DNA of 64,000 bases from an uncultured Alphaproteobacteria bacterium (GTDB lineage: Bacteria > Pseudomonadota > Alphaproteobacteria > Rhizobiales > Beijerinckiaceae): the NCBI GenBank assembly GCA_937988775.1, contig CALKHP010000058.1, positions 62,001-126,000 of the forward strand, written 5' to 3'. The notes under the pieces were generated by a model that saw nothing but the letters and a program-made list of their open reading frames with translations, searched no databases and was not told where the DNA came from. Of this stretch, positions 6,582 to 14,129 are shown in pieces (position 1 is the first letter of the stretch; every line of letters starts with the position of its first letter). Both the position numbers and the translations under genes were made by a program.

Positions 6582-6745
6582 ATATATTGGATTCGATCAT
6601 CTCATCCGCCTTTCGTCGCAATCGCCAAAAGACCGATGAAGGTTCCTAGCACCGGCGATGGACAACCGCAAAAATACCGCACACGATGGGCGTGCGGTGC
6701 GTTGCCGCGTTGCGCGGGAGACACTGACGGGACTGTGATGCCGGC

Positions 6746-7621
6746 ATGAACGATATCGACCCGCCCTTTGATATCCTCGAGCCGGAACGGCTCGTGACGC
6801 CGTTCGTCTTCAACTCGCCGCATTCCGGCACGGTTTATCCGGCCTCGTTCCTGACCAGCTCCCGGCTCGACGCGCTGACGCTGCGCCGCTCCGAGGATAC
6901 CCTGGTCGACCGGCTGTTCGAGGGCGTCGTCAAGCTCGGCGCGCCGCTGATGCGGGCGCATTTCCCGCGCGCCTATCTCGACGTCAACCGCGAGCCCTAC
7001 GAACTCGATCCGAAAATGTTCAATGGCGGCCTGCCGAATTTCGCCAATACCCGCTCGATGCGCGTCGCCGGCGGGCTCGGCACCATCGCCCGCATCGTCG
7101 GCGAGGCGCAGGAAATCTACACGAGCAAACTCAGCGTCGACGAGGGGCTGGAGCGCATCGAACTGCTGTACAAACCCTATCATCGCGCCTTGCGCCGGCT
7201 GCTCGGGCGCTCGCAGCGCGCCTTCGGCGTGGTGGTGCTGGTCGATTGCCACTCGATGCCCTCGGCGAGCCTCGCCAACGAGCCGGCGCCACGCGCTGAC
7301 ATCGTGCTCGGCGACCGCTACGGCACCAGTTGCGGCGGCGCGCTCGCCGAGGTGTTCGAGGATTGCTTCCGGGCCGCCGGGCTGTTCGTCACGCGCAACA
7401 AGCCCTATGCCGGCGGCTACATCACCGAGCATTACGGCAACCCGATCTCGCATTGCCACGCTATTCAGATCGAGATCAACCGCGCGCTCTACATGGATGA
7501 GCGCAGCTTCGCGCCGAGCCCGAATTTCATGCAACTGGCGACGCTGATCCAGGCGACTTTCGCCAGGATCATCGGCTCCGGCGCGGTCGCCCTGTCGCCG
7601 CAGCGCAACGCCGCCGAATAG
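6746..7621 (+). CDS. N-formylglutamate amidohydrolase family protein
   Basis: A 291-residue zinc hydrolase of the N-formylglutamate deformylase family (HutG-like fold), which releases formate from N-formylglutamate in histidine degradation or acts on related N-formyl compounds. Family marks are FVFNSPHSGTVYP near residue 28 (metal-binding His), RAYLDVNREPYELDP, VVLVDCHSMPS around residue 168 (second metal site) and the late HCHAIQIEINRALYMDE. The length matches the family. No other hut gene is nearby, so histidine catabolism is not implied; the gene is regularly found beside cpdR in this group. The first frame ATG at 6746 is used. Its 3' end faces a convergent small-RNA gene whose terminator hairpin begins 22 nt past the stop codon. 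Confidence 0.85.
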   Translation: MNDIDPPFDILEPERLVTPFVFNSPHSGTVYPASFLTSSRLDALTLRRSEDTLVDRLFEGVVKLGAPLMRAHFPRAYLDVNREPYELDPKMFNGGLPNFANTRSMRVAGGLGTIARIVGEAQEIYTSKLSVDEGLERIELLYKPYHRALRRLLGRSQRAFGVVVLVDCHSMPSASLANEPAPRADIVLGDRYGTSCGGALAEVFEDCFRAAGLFVTRNKPYAGGYITEHYGNPISHCHAIQIEINRALYMDERSFAPSPNFMQLATLIQATFARIIGSGAVALSPQRNAAE

Positions 7622-7632
7622 CGGCCCGCCTC

Positions 7633-7723
7633 AAAAGAAAAAGGGCCGCCCGAAGGCGGCCCAAGTCTAGGGAGGAAACGCCCAAGGAGGGCAACGGTCA
7701 TTGGCCAAGCCGAACGACCGCAT
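7633..7723 (-). ncRNA. probable small regulatory RNA with exposed CCUCC (anti-Shine-Dalgarno) motifs
   Basis: Reading the minus strand there is a sigma70-like promoter (7730-7758), then hairpin CGGTC...GACCG (7695-7699/7716-7720), then hairpin GCCC-TCCTT-GGGC (7680-7692) with a pyrimidine loop, then single-stranded TTTCCTCCC (7670-7678), then a perfect 8-bp GC hairpin with TTCG loop followed by TTTTTCTTTT. This design, with CCUCC displayed between hairpins and a strong intrinsic terminator, is that of alphaproteobacterial small RNAs that pair with ribosome-binding sites (the alpha-r14/CcsR-like type, named from memory). No ORF is needed to explain it. The 5' end is inferred from the -10 box and is approximate. 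Confidence 0.7.
7643..7662 (-). terminator. intrinsic terminator of the small RNA
   Basis: Perfect 8-bp stem GGGCCGCC/GGCGGCCC with a 4-nt TTCG loop on the minus strand, followed by TTTTTCTTTT (7633-7642 on the plus strand reads aaaagaaaaa). The U-tract is only on the minus-strand side, which fixes the direction. Confidence 0.88.
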
Positions 7724-7729
7724 GCCGTG

Positions 7730-7758
7730 AATATGATATCGCAACGCACAAAAGGCAA
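7730..7758 (-). promoter_or_regulatory. sigma70-like promoter of the small RNA
   Basis: On the minus strand, TTGCCT (7753-7758) and CATATT (7730-7735) are separated by exactly 17 bp. Predicted start of transcription is about 7723. No protein-coding start follows before the terminator. Confidence 0.5.
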
Positions 7759-8003
7759 GCGCTATCGTGATAAAATACAGCAATGCTGTCCTTTCTCGAC
7801 AGGCGCCGCCCGCGCCGGGCGCGGCATGTTCGGCGCCGTAGGCAACTCAAGCCATTGAAATATATAACGATCATGAGATTTCTAAGAACCACAGCGTTGC
7901 GCTGTGATAGACAGCATTGCATGCGAGGCATGCGGATTTACGGCAACGGCCTTGCCTCCGTGCCGGGGAACGCGCAAGAACCGGCGCGACGGGAGAATCG
8001 CCG

Positions 8004-8786
8004 ATGACGCTGGTGAACATGGAATCCTTCATCGAGGACATCGCGCGCCAGGCGGGCGAGGCGATCATGCCGTTCTTCCGCACCGGCCTCGCGGTCAGCG
8101 ACAAGGCGAGCCATGCCGTGTTCGATCCGGTGACGGAGGCCGACCGCGCCGGCGAGGCCATCATCCGCAACCGCATCAAGCAGACGTTTCCCGGCCACGG
8201 CATTCTCGGCGAGGAATTCGGCACCGAGCATGGCGATGCCGAATTCGTCTGGGTCATCGACCCGATCGACGGCACGCGCGCCTTCATCTGCGGCATCCCG
8301 CTGTGGTCGACGCTGGTCGGGCTGGTGCGCAACGGCCAGCCGGTGCTCGGCGTCATGAACCAGCCCTTCACCGGCGAGTTGTTCCTCGGCACTGGCGGCG
8401 CGGCGCATCTGAAGCTGCGCGGCACGAGCCGGACGCTGACGACGCGACGCTGCGCCCGGCTCGAGGATGCCTATCTCGCCACCACCAGCCCGCTGCTGTT
8501 CGACGATGCCCGCAAGCCGCGCTTCGATGCGCTTGCCGGCCGCGTCAAGCTCTCGCGCTACGGCACCGACAGCTACGCCTATTGCATGCTGGCCGCCGGC
8601 CTGATCGACCTCGTGGTCGAGGCCGGCTTGCAGCCCTATGACATCGTCGCGCTGATCCCGATCATCGAGGGCGCCGGCGGCGTGGTGACGGCCTGGGATG
8701 GCAGCCCGGCCCGCCATGGCGGCGCCATCGTCGCGGCCGGCGATCCCGAACTGCACCGCCAGGCGCTCGACATCCTAAACGGCTGA
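8004..8786 (+). CDS. hisN: histidinol-phosphatase, inositol monophosphatase family
   Basis: A 260-residue Mg-dependent phosphatase of the IMPase superfamily. Metal-binding motifs are visible: Glu70-Glu71 (ILGEEFGTEHG), DPIDGTRAFICG at 86-97 and the distal QPYDIVALIPIIEGAGG aspartate. The DPIDGTRAF form with a following IPLWSTLVGL is typical of HisN enzymes that dephosphorylate histidinol phosphate in actinobacteria and alphaproteobacteria, rather than true inositol phosphatases. The ATG at 8004 follows gggag and gives the usual N-terminus; longer frames upstream lack homology. Its last 12 bases overlap the 3' end of the convergent hydrolase gene. Histidine biosynthesis is the likely role, with broader sugar-phosphatase activity possible. 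Confidence 0.85.
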   Translation: MTLVNMESFIEDIARQAGEAIMPFFRTGLAVSDKASHAVFDPVTEADRAGEAIIRNRIKQTFPGHGILGEEFGTEHGDAEFVWVIDPIDGTRAFICGIPLWSTLVGLVRNGQPVLGVMNQPFTGELFLGTGGAAHLKLRGTSRTLTTRRCARLEDAYLATTSPLLFDDARKPRFDALAGRVKLSRYGTDSYAYCMLAAGLIDLVVEAGLQPYDIVALIPIIEGAGGVVTAWDGSPARHGGAIVAAGDPELHRQALDILNG

Positions 8787-9761
8787 GGCGCGCGCGGCGG
8801 GCGCATCCTCGGCCTGCTCGCCCGGAATGAAGGCATCGAGCGCCGCGAAAAACTGTTCGCGATAGATGTCGCGCTCCATCATGATCTCGTGGCGGGCATG
8901 GGGAATGCCGACCAGCCCGGCGCCCTTGATGCGTTGCGCCAGGGCTTCCGCCGCCCGCGACGACACCAGCGTATCGCCGCCAGCCGTCACGAACAGCAGC
9001 GGCGTGCGGAAGGTGAAGCCGAAATCGAGCCGGGCCATTTCAGCGAAGGCGCGATAGCTCGCCCGGATCCAGCCGACCGTCGGATCGCCAATGCCGAGAT
9101 CGGACGCCGCCTCGAGGATCGCCGCCGTGCGCCGGTAGCGCACCGGGTCCGAGGTCAGGAAATTGTCCTTGAACGGCTTGGTCATGATCGAGGTGCCGCC
9201 ACCGCCCGGAATAAAGGAACGGCGCGCGCCAAGCGCCGTGAGCACCAGCGCGAGCGCGCCGGCGCCCGGCGGCGCGCGCTTGTCATGGATGGCGACGAAC
9301 GGCGCCGACAGCAGGCAACGCGACAGCCGCGCCTCGCCGCGCGCCAGCGCAATCAGCGTCGCGGTCGCCCCCATCGAATGCGCCACGCCGAAGAACGGCC
9401 GCGGCGCGTCGAGCGCCGCCATGCGGTCGAGCGCGGCGGCAAGATCCAGTGCGTAATCGTCGAAGCGCCGCACATAGCCCTTGCGTGGATCGGCAAGCAG
9501 CCGTTCCGAGCCGCCCTGCCCGCGCCAGTCGAAGCTGAACACCGCGAAACCGCGCCGCCTGAAATCGGCGATCGTCTCGAAATATTTCTCGATGAACTCG
9601 GCCCGCCCCTGCATCAGGCAGATCGTACCGCGCGCGCTGCCCGCGGTCGGCAGCCAGTAAGCGGCACGCAACCGCCGGCCGTCGCGCGTCCGCAGCATCT
9701 CGACGCGCGCCCCGGCTGGGGTCGGATTGAGATCGATGGAGACAAGCGCGGTCGCGGTCAC
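8775..9761 (-). CDS. alpha/beta hydrolase, lysophospholipase-like
   Basis: A 328-residue serine hydrolase of the PldB/monoglyceride-lipase branch (Hydrolase_4). The nucleophile lies in GVAHSMGATATL (GxSxG), the oxyanion region in YWLPTAG...GTICLMQGRAEFIEKY, the acid in LFVTAGGDTLVSS and the catalytic His in ARHEIMMERD. No signal peptide is visible, so it should act in the cytoplasm or at the inner membrane, probably on lysophospholipids or monoacylglycerols. A GTG start at 9761 preceded by ggagaaa is preferred; the frame is open to 9938 but the extension is Arg-rich and unlike the family. Convergent with hisN, with a 12-bp overlap of the coding ends and so no room for a terminator. Confidence 0.8.
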   Translation of the reverse strand: MTATALVSIDLNPTPAGARVEMLRTRDGRRLRAAYWLPTAGSARGTICLMQGRAEFIEKYFETIADFRRRGFAVFSFDWRGQGGSERLLADPRKGYVRRFDDYALDLAAALDRMAALDAPRPFFGVAHSMGATATLIALARGEARLSRCLLSAPFVAIHDKRAPPGAGALALVLTALGARRSFIPGGGGTSIMTKPFKDNFLTSDPVRYRRTAAILEAASDLGIGDPTVGWIRASYRAFAEMARLDFGFTFRTPLLFVTAGGDTLVSSRAAEALAQRIKGAGLVGIPHARHEIMMERDIYREQFFAALDAFIPGEQAEDAPAARASAV

Positions 9762-9913
9762 GTCGGTTTCTCCATGGCGGGTGCTGCCTCGGCGCAGCCG
9801 TTTCCGGCGATAGCACTGGCCACGCCCCACCGCCAGCGGCCCCTTGAATTCACGCCAATGCCTTCCGATATCAGACCTGTCACCGGCCGCCAAAGGCGGT
9901 GACGGATACGTAA

Positions 9914-9963
9914 GGTCCGTGCCCACGGGGCGGACCACGACAATCTCGCTTCATGCAAGGAGA
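9914..9963 (+). promoter_or_regulatory. ROSE-like RNA thermometer in the hsp20 leader
   Basis: Two hairpins lie just before the start codon. The first has a GGTCCG/CGGACC stem (9914-9919 with 9931-9936). In the second, TCTC-G-CTT (9944-9951) pairs with AAG-GAGA (9957-9963) across the loop CATGC, with one bulged G opposite the Shine-Dalgarno. That bulged-G pairing of a UYGCU box with AGGAG is the hallmark of ROSE elements, which block translation of small heat-shock genes until heat melts the stem. The ATG follows 5 nt later. Confidence 0.8.
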
Positions 9964-9968
9964 CCATC

Positions 9969-10433
9969 ATGCGTCAGGTTGATTTTACCCCGCTTTACCG
10001 CTCGACCGTCGGCTTCGACCGGCTGTTCTCGATCCTTGATCAGATGAACACCGTTGAAACGCCCACGCAGTCCTACCCGCCCTATAACATCGAAAAGACC
10101 GGCGAGAGCGCCTATCGCATCTCGATCGCGGTCGCCGGCTTCGCCGAGGGCGACCTCAACATCGAGAGCAAGGAAAACCTGCTCACCGTACGTGGCGAGA
10201 AAGCCGCCAGCGAGGATGACGCCAAGGGCGAGGTCCTGTTCCAGGGCATTGCCGCGCGCGCCTTCGAGCGACGCTTCCAGCTTGCCGATTATGTCGGCGT
10301 GACCGGCGCCAGCCTCGAGAATGGGCTGCTGCATATCGACCTCGTGCGTGAAGTGCCCGAGGCCAAGAAGCCGAAGCTGATCCCGATCGCCAGCGCCGGC
10401 CCGCGCCGCATCGAGACCGCCAAGGCCGCGTAA
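9969..10433 (+). CDS. small heat-shock protein, Hsp20/alpha-crystallin family
   Basis: A 154-residue ATP-independent holdase chaperone that binds unfolding proteins during heat stress. The N-terminus (MRQVDFTPLYRSTVGFDRLF) is the IbpA-like class A arm. The alpha-crystallin domain runs from about PPYNIEK (residue 38) to about 130, ending in the conserved ASLENGLLHIDLVREVPEAKKP block. The C-terminal IPIA near residue 140 is the I-x-I anchoring motif of the oligomer. Translation is predicted to be heat-controlled by the ROSE-like hairpin hiding its Shine-Dalgarno. A long perfect hairpin follows 22 nt after the stop, making this a single-gene unit. Confidence 0.93.
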   Translation: MRQVDFTPLYRSTVGFDRLFSILDQMNTVETPTQSYPPYNIEKTGESAYRISIAVAGFAEGDLNIESKENLLTVRGEKAASEDDAKGEVLFQGIAARAFERRFQLADYVGVTGASLENGLLHIDLVREVPEAKKPKLIPIASAGPRRIETAKAA

Positions 10434-10455
10434 CCGGCTCGGCACCGCTCGGCTC

Positions 10456-10496
10456 AAGGAAAAGCCCCTGTCCGGTCCGGACAGGGGCTTTTCCTT
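10456..10496. terminator. strong hairpin terminator after hsp20
   Basis: A nearly perfect 41-nt palindrome: the arm AAGGAAAAGCCCCTGTCCGG is mirrored by its complement around one central base. The ttttcctt side provides a short U-rich tract for plus-strand transcripts and the mirrored arm does the same for the minus strand, so it may terminate in both directions. Confidence 0.8.
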
Positions 10497-10539
10497 GGGG
10501 TCGAGGCTTCGGGATTGCCTCAACGACAAGCGCTTTCGT

Positions 10540-10641
10540 CCTTCTCCCGCATGCGGGAGAAGGTCCCGGCAGGGGGATGAGGGAAAGTCGCGCCCCCTCA
10601 TCCGGCACTTCGTGCCACCTTCTCCCGCATGCGGGAGAAGG
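10540..10641. repeat. paired 24-nt palindromes (REP-like)
   Basis: A perfect 24-nt palindrome (arm ccttctcccgca) occurs at 10540-10563 and again at 10618-10641. Between them ccctcatccggcacttcgtgcc and its partial complement ggggatgaggg form an inner hairpin. This cct-tctcccgc-agcggga class of repeat is scattered through alphaproteobacterial intergenic DNA. It lies between hsp20 and the end of the Pro/Ala-rich gene. Confidence 0.8.
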
Positions 10642-10662
10642 ATCACGCGCGCCCACAACCAA

Positions 10663-11823
10663 TTACTTCTTCGGCGTGGTGTCGATCAGCGGCGAACTGG
10701 AGCGCGGTGGCGCGTCGTCGAGCATGGCCGGCGGCACCATCTCGATCTTGCGCGGCGCGGCGCGCGTGCCGGTGCCAAGTTCGGTGCTGACGGCCGGCTC
10801 GGATTTGGCCTGCTCGGCCTTGTCGGCGGGCGCCGGGGCCTCGGCCTTCGGCGCGGCCGGTTCGGGCGCGACAACCTTGGGTTCAGGCTGGGCCGGCACC
10901 GCCTTGGCCGGCGTGTCATCCTTGGGGGGTGCCGGCACCGGCGCATTGGCAACCGGTGGCTCGGCCTTGGCCGGCGGCGTCGCCGCTGCGTCGGCCGGCA
11001 CCTGCACCTCGGCCGCCGGCGGCGGCGCAGCCGGCTTCGGCGTCTCGGCGGGCGGGCGTGGCGGCACAGCGGGAACCGCCGCGACCGGCGCTTCGGGCTT
11101 TGCAGCGTCAGGTTTGGCCGCTTCAGGCTCAGCCGCGTCCGGCTTGACCGCGCCGAGTTCGGCCGGGCTCGCCGCGCCAGCCGGCGGCAGCGCCGGCACG
11201 GTGCGCGGCTCGTCCTTGGCGGCGGGCGGCGTCGTGGCGGGCGCTACCGCGATCGGCGGTTCGGGCGCCGGCGCCGGCGTCTCGACGGTCTCGGGCTTCG
11301 CCGGCGGCAGCGGCACGATCTTCTCGGCGCTCGGCGCCCGCTCCTCGGTGGCGGCCGGCGCCTCGTGATGGCCCGGCTCATCCAAACGCCGCTCGTGCCG
11401 CTCATGCCGCTCCGGGATCGCGGCGCGGCGCGAACGCTCGGCCGGCCGGATCACGCGCGCGCCGACGATCTCGCCGAAATTGTCGTCGATCGTCAGCCTG
11501 ACGCGATTGCCGTTGGCGTCGGTCGCATCGACCCGGTAACGGCCGCGTGCATAGACCGGCCGCCCCACCTGCCGGAAACCTTCCTCGCGCACGATCTGGA
11601 CGATCTCCGATGGCAGGTATTCCGGGCCGACCACACGGGGGGGAACGGCATAGGGCGGAACGACATAGCGCGGCCCGACCGGGCGCGGCGGCAGGAAATA
11701 CGGATCGTAATACTGGGCCTGAGCCGCGCCGGCCCCGGCTGCGAGCAGCAAGGCCATCGCGAGCGCGCCCGTCGCGGGTCTCAGCCGGATGCGGGCCGGA
11801 ACCGGCATTGCAAATCGCTTCAT
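10663..11823 (-). CDS. exported Pro/Ala-rich protein with PepSY-like N-terminal region
   Basis: A 386-residue protein. The start MKRFAMPVPARIRLRPAT at 11823, with gaagagg upstream, gives a Sec signal ending around GAGAAQA-QYYDP; an upstream in-frame ATG (11907) would bury the signal. After a YDPYFLPPRPVGPRY stretch, residues about 70-125 (SEIVQIVREEGFRQVGRPVY through DNFGEIVGARVI) resemble a PepSY-like or SH3-like envelope domain that reads DDNFGEIV. From about residue 140 to the end the chain is a disordered Ala/Pro/Lys/Glu region of PAKPE and EPAAPK-type repeats. It is likely periplasmic or cell-wall associated. The function is unknown; related proteins are common and unnamed in Hyphomicrobiales. 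It ends beside the 24-nt palindromes. Confidence 0.7.
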   Translation of the reverse strand: MKRFAMPVPARIRLRPATGALAMALLLAAGAGAAQAQYYDPYFLPPRPVGPRYVVPPYAVPPRVVGPEYLPSEIVQIVREEGFRQVGRPVYARGRYRVDATDANGNRVRLTIDDNFGEIVGARVIRPAERSRRAAIPERHERHERRLDEPGHHEAPAATEERAPSAEKIVPLPPAKPETVETPAPAPEPPIAVAPATTPPAAKDEPRTVPALPPAGAASPAELGAVKPDAAEPEAAKPDAAKPEAPVAAVPAVPPRPPAETPKPAAPPPAAEVQVPADAAATPPAKAEPPVANAPVPAPPKDDTPAKAVPAQPEPKVVAPEPAAPKAEAPAPADKAEQAKSEPAVSTELGTGTRAAPRKIEMVPPAMLDDAPPRSSSPLIDTTPKK

Positions 11824-11940
11824 ACGGGCCTCTTCGAACTCGTCCTGGCGCTCATCCGATGGCTTCCTGTCGCGTGTTCCGGCTGAACTCACGCTGAACG
11901 CCTGCATCAGACGCCTGGCGGCACAAGCATTTACGCAAAA

Positions 11941-13005
11941 TTAAGGCGTCGGTTTGTTGCCGGCAATCGCGATTGCCCGCGCGACCTCGTCCGGCGTCGT
12001 CGCAAAAGAGGTCACCATGCGCACCATCATCTCGTCCCGGCCGATGGTGGCGCTGGCAGGCACGACCTCGGTGCTGCGCGGATAGAACGTCGCCCCGGCC
12101 GCCGCGAGCCGATCGCAGGTCTGGCGCGGCAGGATCGGGAACACTTCGTTGGCCTCGACCGCCCAGACGAGACGGCCGCCGGCAGCGACGAGCCCGTCGG
12201 CCAGGCGCTTCGCCATGGCATTGGCATGGCGGGCAAGCCCGAGCCAGTGGTCGTCCCGGAGATAGGCTTCGAGTTGCGCGCCGAACAGCCGCCCCTTCGA
12301 GAGCAACTGCCCGGCGCGCTTGCGTCGATAGGCAAAATCCGCCGCCAGCGCCTTGTCGAAAAAGATCACCGCCTCGCCGGCGAGGCAGCCATTCTTGGTG
12401 GCGCCGAACGACAGCACATCGATGCCGGCGCGCCAGGTCAGCGCGGCCGGGCTCGCCTCCTGCGCCACCAGCGCATTGGCGAAGCGCGCGCCGTCCATAT
12501 GCATGCGCAGGCCGCGCGCCTTGGCGGCTGCCGCGAGCGCCGCGATCTCGTCCGGCCGGTAAACCAGGCCGCATTCCGTCGCCTGCGACACCGACAGGAC
12601 CGAGGGCTGGACCTGATGCACCGGCCGGAACTGGTGCGCATCGAAGAACGCCGCGAGGTCGGCAGCGAGCGGCTTGGCGCCATGACCGCCAAGCGCCAGC
12701 ATCTTGACGCCGCCGGCAAAGAATTCCGGCGCGCCGCACTCGTCATTGGCGATATGCGCCATGCCGTGGCTCAGCACCGCGCCCCAGGGTGGCGTCAGCG
12801 CCGACAGCGCCAGCGCATTGGCGGCAGTGCCGGTCGCCACCGTGAACATGGCGAGATCGGTCTCGAAAATCTCTTGCAGGCGCTGTTCGGCGCGGGCGGT
12901 GAAATCGTCGACGCCATAGGATTTCGCCGCCCCGGCATTGGCGGCGACAATGGCTTCCAGCACCTGCGCGCTGGCGCCGGCGACATTATCGGACGCGAAA
13001 TTCAT
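11941..13005 (-). CDS. ltaE: low-specificity L-threonine aldolase
   Basis: A 354-residue PLP enzyme splitting L-threonine (and allo-threonine) into glycine and acetaldehyde. It begins MNFASDNVAGASAQVLEAI, the usual substrate-binding N-terminus. The PLP-binding lysine is in DVLSFGATKNGCLAGEAV (about residue 207). HMDGARFANALV supplies the Asp that pairs with the pyridine nitrogen, and the early TGTAANALALSAL segment grips the phosphate. The start ATG at 13005 overlaps the kpsF stop in an ATGA arrangement, so the two are translationally coupled. A longer open frame in this register reaches 14073, but that part is only the shadow of kpsF. Confidence 0.9.
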   Translation of the reverse strand: MNFASDNVAGASAQVLEAIVAANAGAAKSYGVDDFTARAEQRLQEIFETDLAMFTVATGTAANALALSALTPPWGAVLSHGMAHIANDECGAPEFFAGGVKMLALGGHGAKPLAADLAAFFDAHQFRPVHQVQPSVLSVSQATECGLVYRPDEIAALAAAAKARGLRMHMDGARFANALVAQEASPAALTWRAGIDVLSFGATKNGCLAGEAVIFFDKALAADFAYRRKRAGQLLSKGRLFGAQLEAYLRDDHWLGLARHANAMAKRLADGLVAAGGRLVWAVEANEVFPILPRQTCDRLAAAGATFYPRSTEVVPASATIGRDEMMVRMVTSFATTPDEVARAIAIAGNKPTP

Positions 13006-13976
13006 GCAGCCCCCAATCTCAGCAAATCGTGGAAATGAACAATGCCGACCGGCCGCGCCGCCGCATCGACGACGAACAGCGCGGTGATCTTGTTGCGGTT
13101 GAGAATTTCGAGCGCCTCGGCGACGAGCGCATCCTCGCGGATGCTTTTTGGCGCCGGGCTCATGATCTCGTCGACGCTGCGCGCCAACAGGCCGTTGCCC
13201 ATGTGCCGCCTGAGGTCGCCATCGGTGACGATGCCGGCCAGCCGCCCGTCCGGCCCGGCCACGGCGACGCAGCCGAAGCCTTTCGCCGTCATCTCCAGGA
13301 TGGCGTCGCCCATGCCGGTGCCGGGCGCGACCAGCGGCAGGCGCTCGCCGGCATGCATCACCGCGCGCACGAAGGTCAGCTTGGCGCCGAGCTTGCCGCC
13401 GGGATGGTAGACCCGGAAATCGGCCGGCGAGAAGCCGCGCGTCTCGAGCAACGCCACGGCGATCGCGTCGCCGAGCGCCAATTGCATCGTCGTCGAGGTC
13501 GTCGGCGCGAGGCCGTTCGGGCAGGCTTCGGTGGTTTTCGGCAGGGTCAGCGCGATATCGGCCTTGGTCGCCAACGTGCTGCCGGCATTCGAGGTCACCG
13601 CGATCAGGCCGACGCGAAACCGCCGCGAATAATCGATGATGTCGGAGAGTTCCGCCGTCTCGCCCGACCATGACAGCGCCAGCACGATGTCGCTCGCCTG
13701 CACCATGCCGAGATCGCCATGGCTCGCCTCGGCCGGGTGCACGTAATAGGCCGGCGTGCCGGTCGACGCAAAGGTCGCCGCGACCTTGCGCGCGACATGG
13801 CCGGATTTGCCCATGCCGGTGACGATCACGCGCCCCGGCGAGGCGGAAATCAGGGCGATGGCATCGGCGAAGGCCTCGCCGAGCCCGTTGCCGATCGCAC
13901 CGGCGAGGGCGCTCAAACCGTCCCGTTCCGTCTCGAGCGTGCGGATGGCGGAGCGGATAGCCTCTATTCTCAACAC
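13002..13976 (-). CDS. kpsF: KpsF/GutQ family sugar isomerase (arabinose-5-phosphate isomerase)
   Basis: A 324-residue enzyme interconverting ribulose-5-phosphate and arabinose-5-phosphate for Kdo synthesis, hence lipopolysaccharide. The SIS domain covers about residues 35-170, with VIVTGMGKSGHVARKVAATF as its phosphosugar loop and SHGDLGMV and SWSGETAELSDII as further conserved strands. Two CBS domains follow at about 205-260 and 270-322. The HPGGKLG junction is characteristic. A GTG start at 13976 is chosen because it follows aggaagag at good spacing; TTG one codon on is an alternative. It heads a two-gene operon with ltaE and is divergent from the outer-membrane barrel gene. Confidence 0.9.
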   Translation of the reverse strand: MLRIEAIRSAIRTLETERDGLSALAGAIGNGLGEAFADAIALISASPGRVIVTGMGKSGHVARKVAATFASTGTPAYYVHPAEASHGDLGMVQASDIVLALSWSGETAELSDIIDYSRRFRVGLIAVTSNAGSTLATKADIALTLPKTTEACPNGLAPTTSTTMQLALGDAIAVALLETRGFSPADFRVYHPGGKLGAKLTFVRAVMHAGERLPLVAPGTGMGDAILEMTAKGFGCVAVAGPDGRLAGIVTDGDLRRHMGNGLLARSVDEIMSPAPKSIREDALVAEALEILNRNKITALFVVDAAARPVGIVHFHDLLRLGAA

Positions 13977-14129
13977 CGGCGTTTCTCTTCCTGCTTGAGG
14001 GCACCGCCGCTTGATAAGCCAAGCGGCGGCCCGGCGCCACCATGCGGTTTCGCTCGTGTGGTGAACCAAGCATTAACCATGACGCTTTACCTGTGTTAAG
14101 GCGCGCGGGACAGGCCGGATTCCGCGGGC

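Noticed and set aside
10540..10641. Possible CRISPR-like repeat pair
   Set aside because: Only two copies, each a perfect palindrome without regular spacers and without cas genes; they are REP-like elements.
13006..14073. N-terminal extension of the threonine aldolase frame across kpsF
   Set aside because: The extension is out of frame with the real kpsF product and rich in Arg/Pro; the aldolase starts with a family-typical MNFASDN at 13005.
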